DNA of 26,152 nucleotides from WHSW01 sp036794585. Lineage in GTDB: Bacteria > Actinomycetota > Thermoleophilia > Solirubrobacterales > 70-9. A program made the position numbers and the translations under genes. Below the pieces are notes generated by a model. The model was not told the origin of the DNA. It did not search any database and saw only the letters and a program-made list of their open reading frames with translations. The DNA is taken from the NCBI GenBank assembly GCA_036794585.1, contig DAIRGH010000035.1, forward strand, positions 1-26,152. The letters run 5' to 3'. Below, piece after piece: positions 7,274-14,987 of the stretch. How positions within the stretch are numbered: the stretch's first letter is position 1; every line of letters begins with the position of its first letter.

Positions 7274-7283
7274 CGTGGCCGAG

Positions 7284-7289
7284 ATTGTA
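7284..7289 (-). promoter_or_regulatory. -10 element for HNH gene
   Basis: TACAAT on the minus strand, five of six matches to TATAAT, ten bases before the ATG at 7273. Initiation about seven bases downstream would leave a leader of only about three bases. A possible -35 (TTAACG, 7309-7314) overlaps the pheA stop codon with a long 19-base spacer. Confidence 0.5.
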
Positions 7290-7310
7290 GAGACGCCTGT
7301 GGCCCGGGCG

Positions 7311-8165
7311 TTAAGCACCGGGGACTCCGGCGCTCGCCAGGGGGTAGCTGCCGAGCACGCGGACATTCTCGGCCTTGGTTCGCAGCGCCGCGATCGCCTC
7401 GGCCACCGACGCATCGTCGTCGGCCCCCTCGAGATCGATGAAGAACATGTAGCGGCCGAGGCCTTGGCGCAGCGGCCGCGATTCGATCCGGGTCAGGTTG
7501 ACGTCGCGGCTCGAGAACTCGGTGAGCGCCTCGACCAGGGCGCCGGGGTGGTCGGCGCCGAGCTCGGAGAAGCAGAGCGTCGTCTTCCAGGGCCCCTCGC
7601 CGCTGGGATTCGTACCAGCCGGAGCGAGCCAGACGAACCGCGTGACGTTGCCGGCGTCGTCCTCGACGCCTTCGCGCAGGACGACGCAACCGTAGATCGC
7701 CGCAGCCGCGGCGCCTCCGAGCGCCGCCCAGGGCTCCTCGTTGGCGCTGACCTCGCGGACCGCGTCGGCGGTGCTCGGTGCGGCGCGAACCTCGGCCTGG
7801 GGAAGCTCGTCGCGGATGAAGCGCGCGCACTGCGCGCTCGCCTGCGGGTGGCTGAGCACGACCTCGATCCGGGCGAGATCGAGCTCCGTGCGGGCGATCA
7901 GGCTGTTGGTGATCGGCTGGTCGTGCTCGCCCACCACCGCCACCGAAGGAGCGTCGAAGGCGAGCGCGTCGAGGGTCGCGCGCACGGAGCCCTCGATCGA
8001 GTTTTCGAACGGGACCAGGGCGCGCTCGGCACGTCCCTCGTCGACCGCGACGATCGCGTCGTAGATGGTCGGTGCTGGCAGCGTCTCGACCGCCGTGCCC
8101 GCGACCGCCGCGCGCAGGGCATCCTCGCTGAAGGTCCCGGCGGGACCGAGGTAGGCGACTCGCAT
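7311..8165 (-). CDS. pheA: prephenate dehydratase
   Basis: Monofunctional prephenate dehydratase of 284 residues, converting prephenate to phenylpyruvate in phenylalanine synthesis, in the cytosol. The N-terminus is the expected YLGPAGTFSEDA. ENSIEGSV (54-61) and the catalytic TRF (175-177, in GNVTRFVWLA) mark the dehydratase domain. A C-terminal ACT domain begins near 198 with GALVEAL at 208-214 and IESRP at 227-231, the Phe-binding motifs, so feedback inhibition by phenylalanine is expected. There is no chorismate mutase domain, as usual in actinobacteria. The ATG start is supported by a -10 element seven bases upstream, implying a leaderless transcript. Other aromatic pathway genes are not nearby. 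Confidence 0.95.
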   Translation of the reverse strand: MRVAYLGPAGTFSEDALRAAVAGTAVETLPAPTIYDAIVAVDEGRAERALVPFENSIEGSVRATLDALAFDAPSVAVVGEHDQPITNSLIARTELDLARIEVVLSHPQASAQCARFIRDELPQAEVRAAPSTADAVREVSANEEPWAALGGAAAAAIYGCVVLREGVEDDAGNVTRFVWLAPAGTNPSGEGPWKTTLCFSELGADHPGALVEALTEFSSRDVNLTRIESRPLRQGLGRYMFFIDLEGADDDASVAEAIAALRTKAENVRVLGSYPLASAGVPGA

Positions 8166-8172
8166 CGCGGCG

Positions 8173-8178
8173 AAGCTA
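8173..8178 (-). promoter_or_regulatory. -10 element, leaderless start of pheA
   Basis: TAGCTT on the minus strand, separated by seven bases from the pheA ATG at 8165, with no Shine-Dalgarno sequence between. This would place the first transcribed base at the A of the start codon. No attenuator-type leader peptide can therefore exist on this transcript. Confidence 0.5.
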
Positions 8179-8203
8179 CCGGGGACGGTCGCTTGGCGCC
8201 CGG

Positions 8204-9277
8204 CTACTCGAAGGTCACGGTGTAGGCGAGGACGTTGTTGTCGTAGAGCGTCTCGCCGACGACCGGCAGCACCTGGACCTCGAGCGTCAGCGCGGTACCG
8301 GTATCGGGTTCGCTTTCGAACGGGATCGTGACCTCGTCGGTGCCCTGGGCGTCGATCCCGGCGATCGTGCCCTCGCCCTCGATCGAGGCGCCGCCGCCGC
8401 TGAGTGTGTAGCCGACATCAATGTCGTTTGCCTGCGAATCGCCGCCGTTCTGGACCTCGGCTGTGAGCTCGGGCGGCTCGTTGCCGAGCTGCACGGTGTT
8501 CTCGGATCCCGCGACGAGCGTCGTCTTGTCGATCTGCACGCCGAGCAGCGCGAGGCCGTGAGTGCCCTGGCCGGCGAGGCCGGCGTCTGTGGCGAAGATC
8601 GTGAGCGTCGTGGCCAACTGAAGGTCATCGAGCCACGGCTCGTGCGGTTCGGGCAGGAACGCGCTGTCGGGCACCTGGCCGCCGATGTTCTCGGCGGTGA
8701 GAACGTCCTGGATCTCCGTCTGCGCGCGCCGGAACAGCACGTCGCTGGCGAGGAACCCCTCCATGTCGCCGACGATCCGCTCGATCGCGTCGCTGCGTCC
8801 CTCCTGGCCGAGCGCGGTCGAGATGTCGTTGGCGATCCCCGCGAGGCCGTCGCGGCGCAGGGTGAAGGCCGCCTCGAGCTCATCTTGGGCGCCGTCGAGC
8901 TGGTCGGGGGTGTCGAGGCCCTCGACGCGCTGCAGCAGGGCCTCGGCCGTGCCGCGGTCGGTGGCGATCTCGGCCTCGATCCCGAGCTCGTCGAGGCTCC
9001 GCGGCGGCTCCTGCAGGCGGAGGAAGAACTCGCTGGAGAGCTGGTTGGACTCGTTGACGATCGACTCGAGGTCGGAGACGTAGTTCTCAAAGCCACGCTC
9101 CTCGCGCGCGTTCAGGCAGCCGCGAATCCCGAGCAGGATCAGGATCAGGATCAGGACGGCGACGCCGAGCGCGATGACGCGGCGCACCATCACCTGGCGC
9201 TGCCTGTCGACTCCCGGGCGGCGGGAGCCAGGCCCTCCGGGGGCCGGCGCTAGTTCGTCCTCGTCCAGGAAAGACAC
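8204..9277 (-). CDS. single-pass membrane protein with CARDB-like ectodomain
   Basis: A 357-residue protein with an acidic/proline-rich cytoplasmic N-terminus (MSFLDEDELAPAPGG), a basic stretch and one membrane segment (about 34-51, ending LILILLGIRGCL). The exported part begins with a mostly helical, charged region (about 55-250, coiled-coil-like with many Glu, Asp, Leu and Gln). It ends with an all-beta domain (about 260-357) resembling CARDB/Ig-like domains, with the typical end pattern GETLYDNNVLAYTVTF. I placed the start at the GTG at 9277, with a GGGGG run 8-12 bases upstream; the frame is open further, but that extension reads like non-coding sequence. It is divergently transcribed from a Ser/Thr kinase across a control region with an 8-bp inverted repeat. 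Function is unknown; an envelope adhesion or sensing role is only a guess. Confidence 0.75.
   Translation of the reverse strand: MSFLDEDELAPAPGGPGSRRPGVDRQRQVMVRRVIALGVAVLILILILLGIRGCLNAREERGFENYVSDLESIVNESNQLSSEFFLRLQEPPRSLDELGIEAEIATDRGTAEALLQRVEGLDTPDQLDGAQDELEAAFTLRRDGLAGIANDISTALGQEGRSDAIERIVGDMEGFLASDVLFRRAQTEIQDVLTAENIGGQVPDSAFLPEPHEPWLDDLQLATTLTIFATDAGLAGQGTHGLALLGVQIDKTTLVAGSENTVQLGNEPPELTAEVQNGGDSQANDIDVGYTLSGGGASIEGEGTIAGIDAQGTDEVTIPFESEPDTGTALTLEVQVLPVVGETLYDNNVLAYTVTFE
9135..9156. repeat. hexanucleotide tandem repeat in a transmembrane-coding region
   Basis: About 3.7 head-to-tail copies of AGGATC (plus strand) inside the membrane-anchor gene. On the coding strand it encodes alternating Leu-Ile in the transmembrane helix. 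Because the unit is six bases, copy-number change would lengthen or shorten the helix by two residues without a frameshift. Confidence 0.7.
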
Positions 9278-9292
9278 GTTCAAGACCCCCGT

Positions 9293-9324
9293 GCAGGGTT
9301 CGGCGGGCAGAGTATGAACCCTGC
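9293..9324. promoter_or_regulatory. operator-like inverted repeat in a divergent control region
   Basis: GCAGGGTT (9293-9300) and AACCCTGC (9317-9324) form a perfect 8-bp inverted repeat with a 16-base spacer. On the minus strand the spacer ends against CATACT (9311-9316), a plausible -10 for the gene starting at 9277. On the plus strand TATGAA (9313-9318) could serve the kinase at 9408. The arrangement fits a repressor or activator site between divergent genes. It could also form a hairpin if transcribed; there is no T-tract. Confidence 0.45.
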
Positions 9325-9407
9325 CGCGGAGGCCACCGCGACGCACGCGTGCGTGGGCGTCGGCTGCCGCCGGCAGGAGAGCGCCGGGCACCGACGAAGC
9401 AGGCAGG

Positions 9408-10949
9408 GTGGTGGGTGACGAGCTGGTGATGGACCGCTTCCGGTTGCTCGAGCGGATCGGCTCGGGCGGTATGGGAGTCGTCTATCGGGCCTTCGACGAG
9501 CGCCTGCAGCGCTCCGTGGCGGTCAAGGAGGTCACCACGGCCGAGCCCGACCGGGTGCTGCGCGAGGCCCAGGCCGCCGCCCGGCTCAACCATCCCGGGA
9601 TCGTCACGCTCTATGAGCTCGGCGAGCTCTCCGGCCGGGCACTGCTGGTGTCCGAGCTCGTCCCAGGGGAGACCCTGGCCAGGCTGCGCGCCGATGGCTC
9701 GCTGTGCGACCGCGAGGTCGGCGAGCTGGCGGCGGACCTGTGCGACGCGCTCGCGCACGCCCACGCGCGCGGAGTCGTTCACCGCGACGTAAAGCCGGAC
9801 AACGTGATCGTCCGCGACGACCAGGGGGCCGGGCGCCGGGCCAAGTTGATGGACTTCGGCGTCGCCCGGATTGCCGGCGCGCCCACGCTCACCGCCGCCG
9901 GCGAGGTCGTCGGCACCCTGTCCTACATGTCCCCCGAACAGGCTGATGGCGAGATCGCGGGCCCGGAGTCCGACGTCTACTCGCTCGCGCTCAGCCTGTA
10001 TGAGTGCTGGGCCGGGCTGAACCCGGTTGCCGCGGCGACACCGGCCGAGACGGCCCGCCGGATCGGTGAGCCGCTGCCCTCGCTGCGCCACTTCCGTCCC
10101 GACCTCCCCGAGGGGCTGATCGACGAGATCGACGCCTGCCTGGAGCCCGAACCGGAGTGTCGCCCCACCGCCTTCGAGCTGCGCGAGTGCCTGGAGCAGG
10201 AGATCGGCGGGCTCTCAGAGCGCGCGATCCCGGGCGGCGAAGGGCCGGGGGCGAGGCGGCACCGTGAGTGGCTGGGCGCCGGCCGGCTCGCGTTCCTGGC
10301 CGCCCTCTTCGCGGCCCTCGTCTTGATCGCCGGCCCGCTCGGGGGTCCGGGGGCAGCCCTCGTGATCGCGGCTCTCTGCCTTCCTTCGCTGCTCGCGGGC
10401 GCATCCGCCGCCGGCCTCGCACCAGTGGCTGCGCCGCTGCTCTCGTACGCTGCGATCCCAAGCGCTGCGGCGGCGCTCGGCGCCGTCGCTCCGAGCCACA
10501 TCACCCGGGCGCTGATTGGTGCGGGCGCGTGGGCGTGGATGCTTGCTGGCGCGATCGTGTTCGGGCTGGGCCCCGACCCTGGGTTCGTTGACCGCGCCCC
10601 GGACGGCTGGGCGTCCGACACCTCGCTTGCCGCCGACGCCGTGCTCGCGCCTCTGGTCAGCGTCGAGTCGCTGGTCGGGTTCGCCGTGTTCGCGCTCGCC
10701 GGCGTCGCGCTTGGGGCGCTGTTGAGGCTTCGCCACGTATCGGTCGCTCTCCTCGCGGCGATGCTCTGGGCGGCTGGCGTCAACGCGGGGCTCGCGGCGA
10801 TCGGCGCGGGGCAGCTGGGTTCCAAGCCGCTGGGCGTCGTCGGCGCCGCGGCGATCGCTGTTGCGGTCGAGTTCGGGATCCTGCGGGGCGGCGTGCTTGC
10901 ATTGCGCGGCCCTCGAGGCGCCAGCGGCTCCGATCCGCTGACCACCTAG
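9408..10949 (+). CDS. Ser/Thr protein kinase with polytopic membrane domain
   Basis: A 513-residue Hanks-type kinase. The kinase domain (about 10-268) has the glycine loop GSGGMG (18-23), ATP-binding Lys40 in VAVK, HRDVKPDN (125-132), DFG (149-151) and SPEQ in place of APE (175-178). It belongs to the RD group and so is probably activated by activation-loop phosphorylation. After a basic linker, residues about 290-500 hold around six Ala/Leu/Val-rich hydrophobic stretches, so the C-terminal half is a multi-pass membrane domain with short loops rather than the usual single anchor and ectodomain. GTG codons at 9408, 9411 and 9426 and the ATG at 9429 are all possible starts; the earliest has GCAGG upstream. 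It lies directly upstream of the fhaA operon on the same strand and may add a second input to it. The membrane domain's ligand is unknown. Confidence 0.9.
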   Translation: MVGDELVMDRFRLLERIGSGGMGVVYRAFDERLQRSVAVKEVTTAEPDRVLREAQAAARLNHPGIVTLYELGELSGRALLVSELVPGETLARLRADGSLCDREVGELAADLCDALAHAHARGVVHRDVKPDNVIVRDDQGAGRRAKLMDFGVARIAGAPTLTAAGEVVGTLSYMSPEQADGEIAGPESDVYSLALSLYECWAGLNPVAAATPAETARRIGEPLPSLRHFRPDLPEGLIDEIDACLEPEPECRPTAFELRECLEQEIGGLSERAIPGGEGPGARRHREWLGAGRLAFLAALFAALVLIAGPLGGPGAALVIAALCLPSLLAGASAAGLAPVAAPLLSYAAIPSAAAALGAVAPSHITRALIGAGAWAWMLAGAIVFGLGPDPGFVDRAPDGWASDTSLAADAVLAPLVSVESLVGFAVFALAGVALGALLRLRHVSVALLAAMLWAAGVNAGLAAIGAGQLGSKPLGVVGAAAIAVAVEFGILRGGVLALRGPRGASGSDPLTT

Positions 10950-10970
10950 GATTCGCGGTTCGCAAACCGC
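10947..10970 (+). promoter_or_regulatory. possible promoter and hairpin upstream of fhaA operon
   Basis: TAGGAT (10947-10952) overlaps the TAG stop of the upstream kinase and fits the -10 pattern. Immediately downstream GCGGTT / AACCGC (10955-10960 / 10965-10970) form a 6-bp stem with a CGCA tetraloop that would lie around the transcription start. There is no T-tract, so it is unlikely to be a terminator. No -35 is visible. It could be the promoter/operator of the eight-gene operon starting at 11022, or only part of a read-through transcript. Confidence 0.3.
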
Positions 10971-11021
10971 CCCGGTGGGCACGGCAGGCCCCTGTCCCGG
11001 CACGCGAGCGAGATCGACCCC

Positions 11022-11789
11022 ATGAGCGTCCTTCGCAACCTTGAGCAGCGGATCGAGAACCTCGTCGAGGGGGTGTTCAGCCGCGCCTTCTCCTCGCAGG
11101 TCCAGCCGGTCGAGATCGCGCGCAAGCTGGCCAAGGAGATGGACGCCCACCGCACAGCCTCGGTTTCGCGCGTCTACGTGCCGAACCAGTACACGGTCTG
11201 GCTCTCGACCGAGGACCGCTCGCGCCTGGAGGGCTACGAGCGCTCGCTTGAGCAGGAGCTCTCGGCGTATCTGCTCGAGCATGCCCGCCGCCACGACTAC
11301 GCGCTGCTCACCCGCCCCGAGGTCGTGCTCGCCAGCGACGAGCGGCTGCGGCTGGGTGAGTTCGGGATCCAAACGCGGCTGGTCAAACCTCCGGCGCGCC
11401 AGGGCGAGGCCCCGTCGCAGGGAGACCAGGGCCACACGATGGTCTACACCGTGCCGCCGAAGCAGACCAAGTCGCGCAAGCGCGCACCGGCGGCGCACCT
11501 GACCGAAACCAAGGCGATCGTCTCGCTCGACGACCGCCGCTACGTGCTCGACGGTCCGACCGCGACCCTGGGGCGCTCGCGAGAGTGCGACTGCGTGCTC
11601 AACGATCCCAACGTCTCGCGACGCCACGCCGAGCTGCGGCGCGGCCCCACCGGCGACTGGGAGATCGTCGACCTGGAGTCGACGAACGGCGTCAAGGTCA
11701 ACGGTCGCCAGCTCGAGACCTCGCGGCTGCGTCCCGGCGACGAGGTCGTCCTCGGCACAATCCGCTTCACCTTCGACATCGAGCACTAA
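11022..11789 (+). CDS. fhaA: FHA domain protein FhaA (DUF3662 + FHA)
   Basis: A 255-residue cytosolic adaptor. Residues 1-about 120 form the DUF3662 domain (MSVLRNLEQRIENLVEGVFSRAF, QPVEIARKLAKEMD), which is specific to actinobacterial FhaA. Residues about 160-255 are a forkhead-associated phosphothreonine-binding domain with the key GRS (184-186), SRRH (199-202) and STNG (220-223). In mycobacteria FhaA binds phosphorylated partners of PknB, including the pseudokinase of the lipid II flippase MviN, and tunes peptidoglycan synthesis at the pole. The linker here is only about 40 residues, so the protein is about half the size of mycobacterial FhaA. It is the first gene of the operon, nine bases upstream of fhaB. 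Identification is strong from domain order plus context. Confidence 0.93.
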   Translation: MSVLRNLEQRIENLVEGVFSRAFSSQVQPVEIARKLAKEMDAHRTASVSRVYVPNQYTVWLSTEDRSRLEGYERSLEQELSAYLLEHARRHDYALLTRPEVVLASDERLRLGEFGIQTRLVKPPARQGEAPSQGDQGHTMVYTVPPKQTKSRKRAPAAHLTETKAIVSLDDRRYVLDGPTATLGRSRECDCVLNDPNVSRRHAELRRGPTGDWEIVDLESTNGVKVNGRQLETSRLRPGDEVVLGTIRFTFDIEH

Positions 11790-11797
11790 GAAACAGC

Positions 11798-12280
11798 TTG
11801 GATACCGAACCGATCGCGGTAGCCCTCAAGTTCGGCTTCCTGGCCGTTCTCTACCTGTTCCTGTTCTGGGTCTCGCGCAGCGCCCTGCGCGAGCTGCGCC
11901 GGACGACCGAACCGGCGCCCGAGGCGACCGGGTTTCACCACCTCGGCCCGGGCGGCCGGGCGGCGGCCACCGATGCCTTCCTGGTCGCGGTCACGGGCGG
12001 CGGCCTTCCCCCCGGCGAGCGTTACGACCTGTTCGGCGGTCTCTCGATCGGCCGCTCGGGCGACGCCGACGTGCGCATCGAGGACCGCTTCGCCTCCGCG
12101 ATCCACGCCCGCCTGTACTCGCGCGGCGCCTCGTACTACGTCGAGGACATGGGCTCGACCAACGGCACCTACCTGAACGGCGCGAGACTCGACGGCGAGG
12201 CCGAGCTCTCCGACCTCGACGAGGTCAAGATCGGCGATACGGAGTTTCGCTTCGAGCTGCAGCTGCCCGGGGACGGGTAG
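11798..12280 (+). CDS. fhaB: FHA domain membrane protein FhaB
   Basis: A 160-residue protein with an N-terminal membrane helix (about 10-27, FGFLAVLYLFLFWVS), a short linker and a C-terminal FHA domain with GRS (85-87), SAIHARLY (100-107) and STNGTYLNG (120-128). In mycobacteria the equivalent (FhaB/FipA) is phosphorylated by the operon's kinases and links signalling to division. The frame is open upstream through fhaA, but the TTG at 11798, nine bases after the fhaA stop, gives exactly the family's short cytoplasmic N-terminus before the membrane helix; no ATG or GTG does so. Ribosome binding there is weak, so translation is probably coupled to fhaA. The adjacent threonines 36-37 just inside the membrane are candidate phosphoacceptors by analogy. 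The gene stop is five bases before pstP. Confidence 0.9.
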   Translation: MDTEPIAVALKFGFLAVLYLFLFWVSRSALRELRRTTEPAPEATGFHHLGPGGRAAATDAFLVAVTGGGLPPGERYDLFGGLSIGRSGDADVRIEDRFASAIHARLYSRGASYYVEDMGSTNGTYLNGARLDGEAELSDLDEVKIGDTEFRFELQLPGDG

Positions 12281-12285
12281 ACCCG

Positions 12286-13599
12286 ATGCTGCGTGTCGCC
12301 GACCAGGCGTTTCGCTCAGACACCGGTCGTCAGCGAACCGCCAACGAGGACTCCTACTACGCCAGCGCGCCGCTCTTCGTGGTCGCCGACGGCATGGGGG
12401 GCGCGCAGGCGGGCGAGGTCGCCTCGAAGATCGCCGCCGAGTCGTTCGAGTCCGCCCAGCGCGAGGGCGAGGCGCCCGAGGCCTTCCTGCGGCGGATCGC
12501 CGAGTCGGCAAACGACCGCATCCACGGCCTCGCCCAGCACGACTCGAGCCGCTCGGGCATGGGCACGACGCTGACCGCGGCGCTGGTCGACGGCGACGAC
12601 GTCGCGATCGCCCACGTCGGCGACAGCCGCGCCTACGTCTACCGCGACGGCGAGCTGCGCCTGCTGACCACCGACCACTCGCTGGTCGAGGAGCTGCGAC
12701 GCCAGGGCCGGCTCACCGAAGAGCAGGCCGAGGATCATCCGCAACGGTCGATCATCACCCGAGCGCTCGGGCCCGAGGCCGACGTCGACGTCGACACGAT
12801 GAGCATCAGCGCCAGGCCCGACGATGTCTTCCTGCTCTGCAGCGACGGGCTGACGACGATGGTCAAGGAGAGCGAGATCGCCGCGATCCTGGACTCCTCC
12901 GAGAGCCTCCCCGAGGCGGTCGCCAAGCTCGTCGAGCGCGCCAACGAGGTGGGCGGCCGCGACAACATCACCGTCGTCGCCTTCAGCCTCGAGCAGGTCG
13001 ATGAGCCCGCCGTCGAGGAGGACGCGACGCTGATCGGGCCGACCGCCGAGGAGGCGGGCGTCTCGGCCGAGCGCGTTCGCGCTGCGGCCGCTCGCCGGGC
13101 GGAAGGCGAGCCCGTCGCCCCGCCAAAGAGGCGCCGGTCGCGGACCGTGGCCAAGGTGCTGGTGGCCCTGGTGCTGGTCGCCGGCCTGGGCGTCGCCGCG
13201 GTCTTCGGGGCCCGCCAGGTGTACTTCCTCGGGATCGACGAGGGCGGCAGGGTCGCGCTCTACCGCGGGCTCCCGTATGAGCTGCCGCTCGGCGTCGACC
13301 TCTACTCCGAGGTCTACTCGGCCCCGTTTCAGGCCGCCTCGGTGCCGGAGGACCGACAGGACGAGGTCACCGACCACGAGTTGCGCGGCCGCGACGACGC
13401 CGAGTCGTTGATCGACAGCCTCGAGGGCGACGTCGCCGCGCCGCTCCCGGCCCCTCCACCCGGAGCATCGACCGAGCCCGCCCCCGACGGCCAGCAGCCC
13501 TCCGGTCAGGCCGGAGGCGACGGCAAGCCCGACGGCCAGCGAGACGGCGAGCGCCGCCAGGGCCAGCGCTCGGACCAGCGCCAGAGCTCCGGCGGATGA
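12286..13599 (+). CDS. pstP: PP2C-family Ser/Thr phosphatase PstP
   Basis: A 437-residue membrane-bound metal-dependent phosphatase that opposes the operon's kinase. The PP2C domain (about 5-237) has NED (20-22), DGMGG (35-39), GDSR (112-115), SDGL (186-189) and GRDN (224-227), supplying the metal-binding aspartates. A charged juxtamembrane region leads to one membrane helix (about 288-308) and an extracellular segment with YFLGIDEGGRVALYRGLP, a pattern I recognise from actinobacterial PstP. The last about 55 residues are low-complexity, rich in Pro, Gly, Gln, Asp and Arg. In mycobacteria PstP dephosphorylates PknA, PknB and cell-wall proteins. The GGGG in the fhaB end may serve as its ribosome-binding site. 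It is followed 11 bases later by rodA. Confidence 0.94.
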   Translation: MLRVADQAFRSDTGRQRTANEDSYYASAPLFVVADGMGGAQAGEVASKIAAESFESAQREGEAPEAFLRRIAESANDRIHGLAQHDSSRSGMGTTLTAALVDGDDVAIAHVGDSRAYVYRDGELRLLTTDHSLVEELRRQGRLTEEQAEDHPQRSIITRALGPEADVDVDTMSISARPDDVFLLCSDGLTTMVKESEIAAILDSSESLPEAVAKLVERANEVGGRDNITVVAFSLEQVDEPAVEEDATLIGPTAEEAGVSAERVRAAAARRAEGEPVAPPKRRRSRTVAKVLVALVLVAGLGVAAVFGARQVYFLGIDEGGRVALYRGLPYELPLGVDLYSEVYSAPFQAASVPEDRQDEVTDHELRGRDDAESLIDSLEGDVAAPLPAPPPGASTEPAPDGQQPSGQAGGDGKPDGQRDGERRQGQRSDQRQSSGG

Positions 13600-13610
13600 C
13601 CCCGTAGCCG

Positions 13611-14987
13611 ATGAGCGCTCGCAATCGAGAGCTGCTCGCCCTGGTCCCGGTGGCGCTGCTGCTGACCGCCGGCTTCACGGCGGTCTTCATCACCAAGTCC
13701 AACCAGGGCGAGATCAGCGACCTCAGCCTGATCTACGGCGGCTACTTCCTGGCTCTCTGCATCGCCGCGCACCTGTTCCTGCGCTTTCGTTTGCCCTACG
13801 CCGATCCATACCTGTTTCCGCTCTGCGCGCTCCTTGCCGCGATCGGGCTCGTCGTCATCTACCGGATCGACGAGGAGCTCGCCTTCGACCAGGCGTCGGT
13901 GTTCGTGCTGGGCCTGGTCCTGTTCTGCGCCACGATCGTGCTGCTGCGCGACTACCACGCGCTCGAGCGCTATCGCTACCTGATCGCGACCGCGGGCATC
14001 CTGCTGCTGCTCGGGCCGTTCATCACCCGCAACCAGGTCAACGGCGCCTATCTCAGCGTCGACATCGGCCCGATCTCCTTCCAGCCCTCCGAGCTGGCGA
14101 AGATCTGCATCGTCATCTTCCTCGCCAGCTACCTGGCCGAGAAGCGCGAGATGCTCTCGATCGCGGCCCGCCGGGTCGCCGGCCTCACGATCCCGCCGCT
14201 CAAGCACTTCGGGCCGCTGCTTGTCGTCTGGGGGGCGGCGATGCTGATGCTCGTCTTCATCCGCGACCTCGGCAGCTCGCTGATGTTCTTCGGCGCGTTT
14301 TTGGCGCTGCTTTACGTCGCCACCCAGCGCTTCTCATACGTGCTCGTCGGCCTGCTGATGTTCGCGATCGGCGCCTACGCGCTGGGCTCGAACATCTCCC
14401 ACGTCCACGATCGTTTTGAGATCTGGCTCGACCCGTTCGGCGCGGACGCGCCCGCCGGGGCGGGCCAGGTGCAGCAGTCGCTGTTCGCGCAGGCCGACGG
14501 CGGTCTGTTCGGCCAGGGCCTGGGCGAGTCGCTGTTGAAGCTGCCGGGCCCGTTCGCGCCCGATTGCTCGCAACCCTTCCCGGAGTGCGGCAGCATCCTG
14601 CCGGCGCCGCACACCGACTTCATCTACGCGGTGATCACGATGGAGCTGGGCCTGTTCGGAGCCTGCGCCGTGGTCCTGATCTACGCGCTGATCGCGGCCC
14701 GCGGCTTCAAAACCGCGGTGATGGCGCCCGACGGCTTCTCGAAGCTGCTCGCCGCAGGGCTCACCGCGATCTTTGCCCTCCAGGCGTTCGTGATCATCGG
14801 CGGGGTCACCAAGGTGATCCCGCTGACCGGCGTGACCATGCCGTTCGTCTCCTTCGGGGGCAGCTCGGTGGTCGCGAACATGATCCTGCTGGCGCTGCTG
14901 CTGCTGGTCTCCGACCGGGCGCGCAGACCGGCGTCGGGAGGACCGGTAGACCCCGACTCGCGTGAGCTCGCAGGGCTGCGGCTGTGA
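13611..14987 (+). CDS. rodA: SEDS peptidoglycan glycosyltransferase RodA
   Basis: A 458-residue polytopic membrane protein of the SEDS (RodA/FtsW/SpoVE) family, which polymerises lipid II into glycan strands in partnership with a class B PBP. About 10-12 hydrophobic helices are visible. Family landmarks: IGPISFQPSELAKI, the large extracellular loop with WLDPFGAD (272-279), GGLFGQGLGES, the conserved HTDFIYAVITMELGLFG, and PFVSFGGSSVVANM near the end. The catalytic aspartate of the family should be Asp279 or, less likely, Asp274; the loop is divergent (AGAGQVQQS where DPxGxGYQ is usual). Adjacency to pbpA with a GTGA overlap argues for the elongation or pole-type RodA rather than FtsW, which normally lies in the dcw cluster. 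Confidence 0.94.
   Translation: MSARNRELLALVPVALLLTAGFTAVFITKSNQGEISDLSLIYGGYFLALCIAAHLFLRFRLPYADPYLFPLCALLAAIGLVVIYRIDEELAFDQASVFVLGLVLFCATIVLLRDYHALERYRYLIATAGILLLLGPFITRNQVNGAYLSVDIGPISFQPSELAKICIVIFLASYLAEKREMLSIAARRVAGLTIPPLKHFGPLLVVWGAAMLMLVFIRDLGSSLMFFGAFLALLYVATQRFSYVLVGLLMFAIGAYALGSNISHVHDRFEIWLDPFGADAPAGAGQVQQSLFAQADGGLFGQGLGESLLKLPGPFAPDCSQPFPECGSILPAPHTDFIYAVITMELGLFGACAVVLIYALIAARGFKTAVMAPDGFSKLLAAGLTAIFALQAFVIIGGVTKVIPLTGVTMPFVSFGGSSVVANMILLALLLLVSDRARRPASGGPVDPDSRELAGLRL

Noticed and set aside
10955..10970. Hairpin after the polytopic kinase gene as a terminator
   Set aside because: The 6-bp stem has no following T-tract and overlaps a -10 candidate, so it is listed as a regulatory possibility instead.
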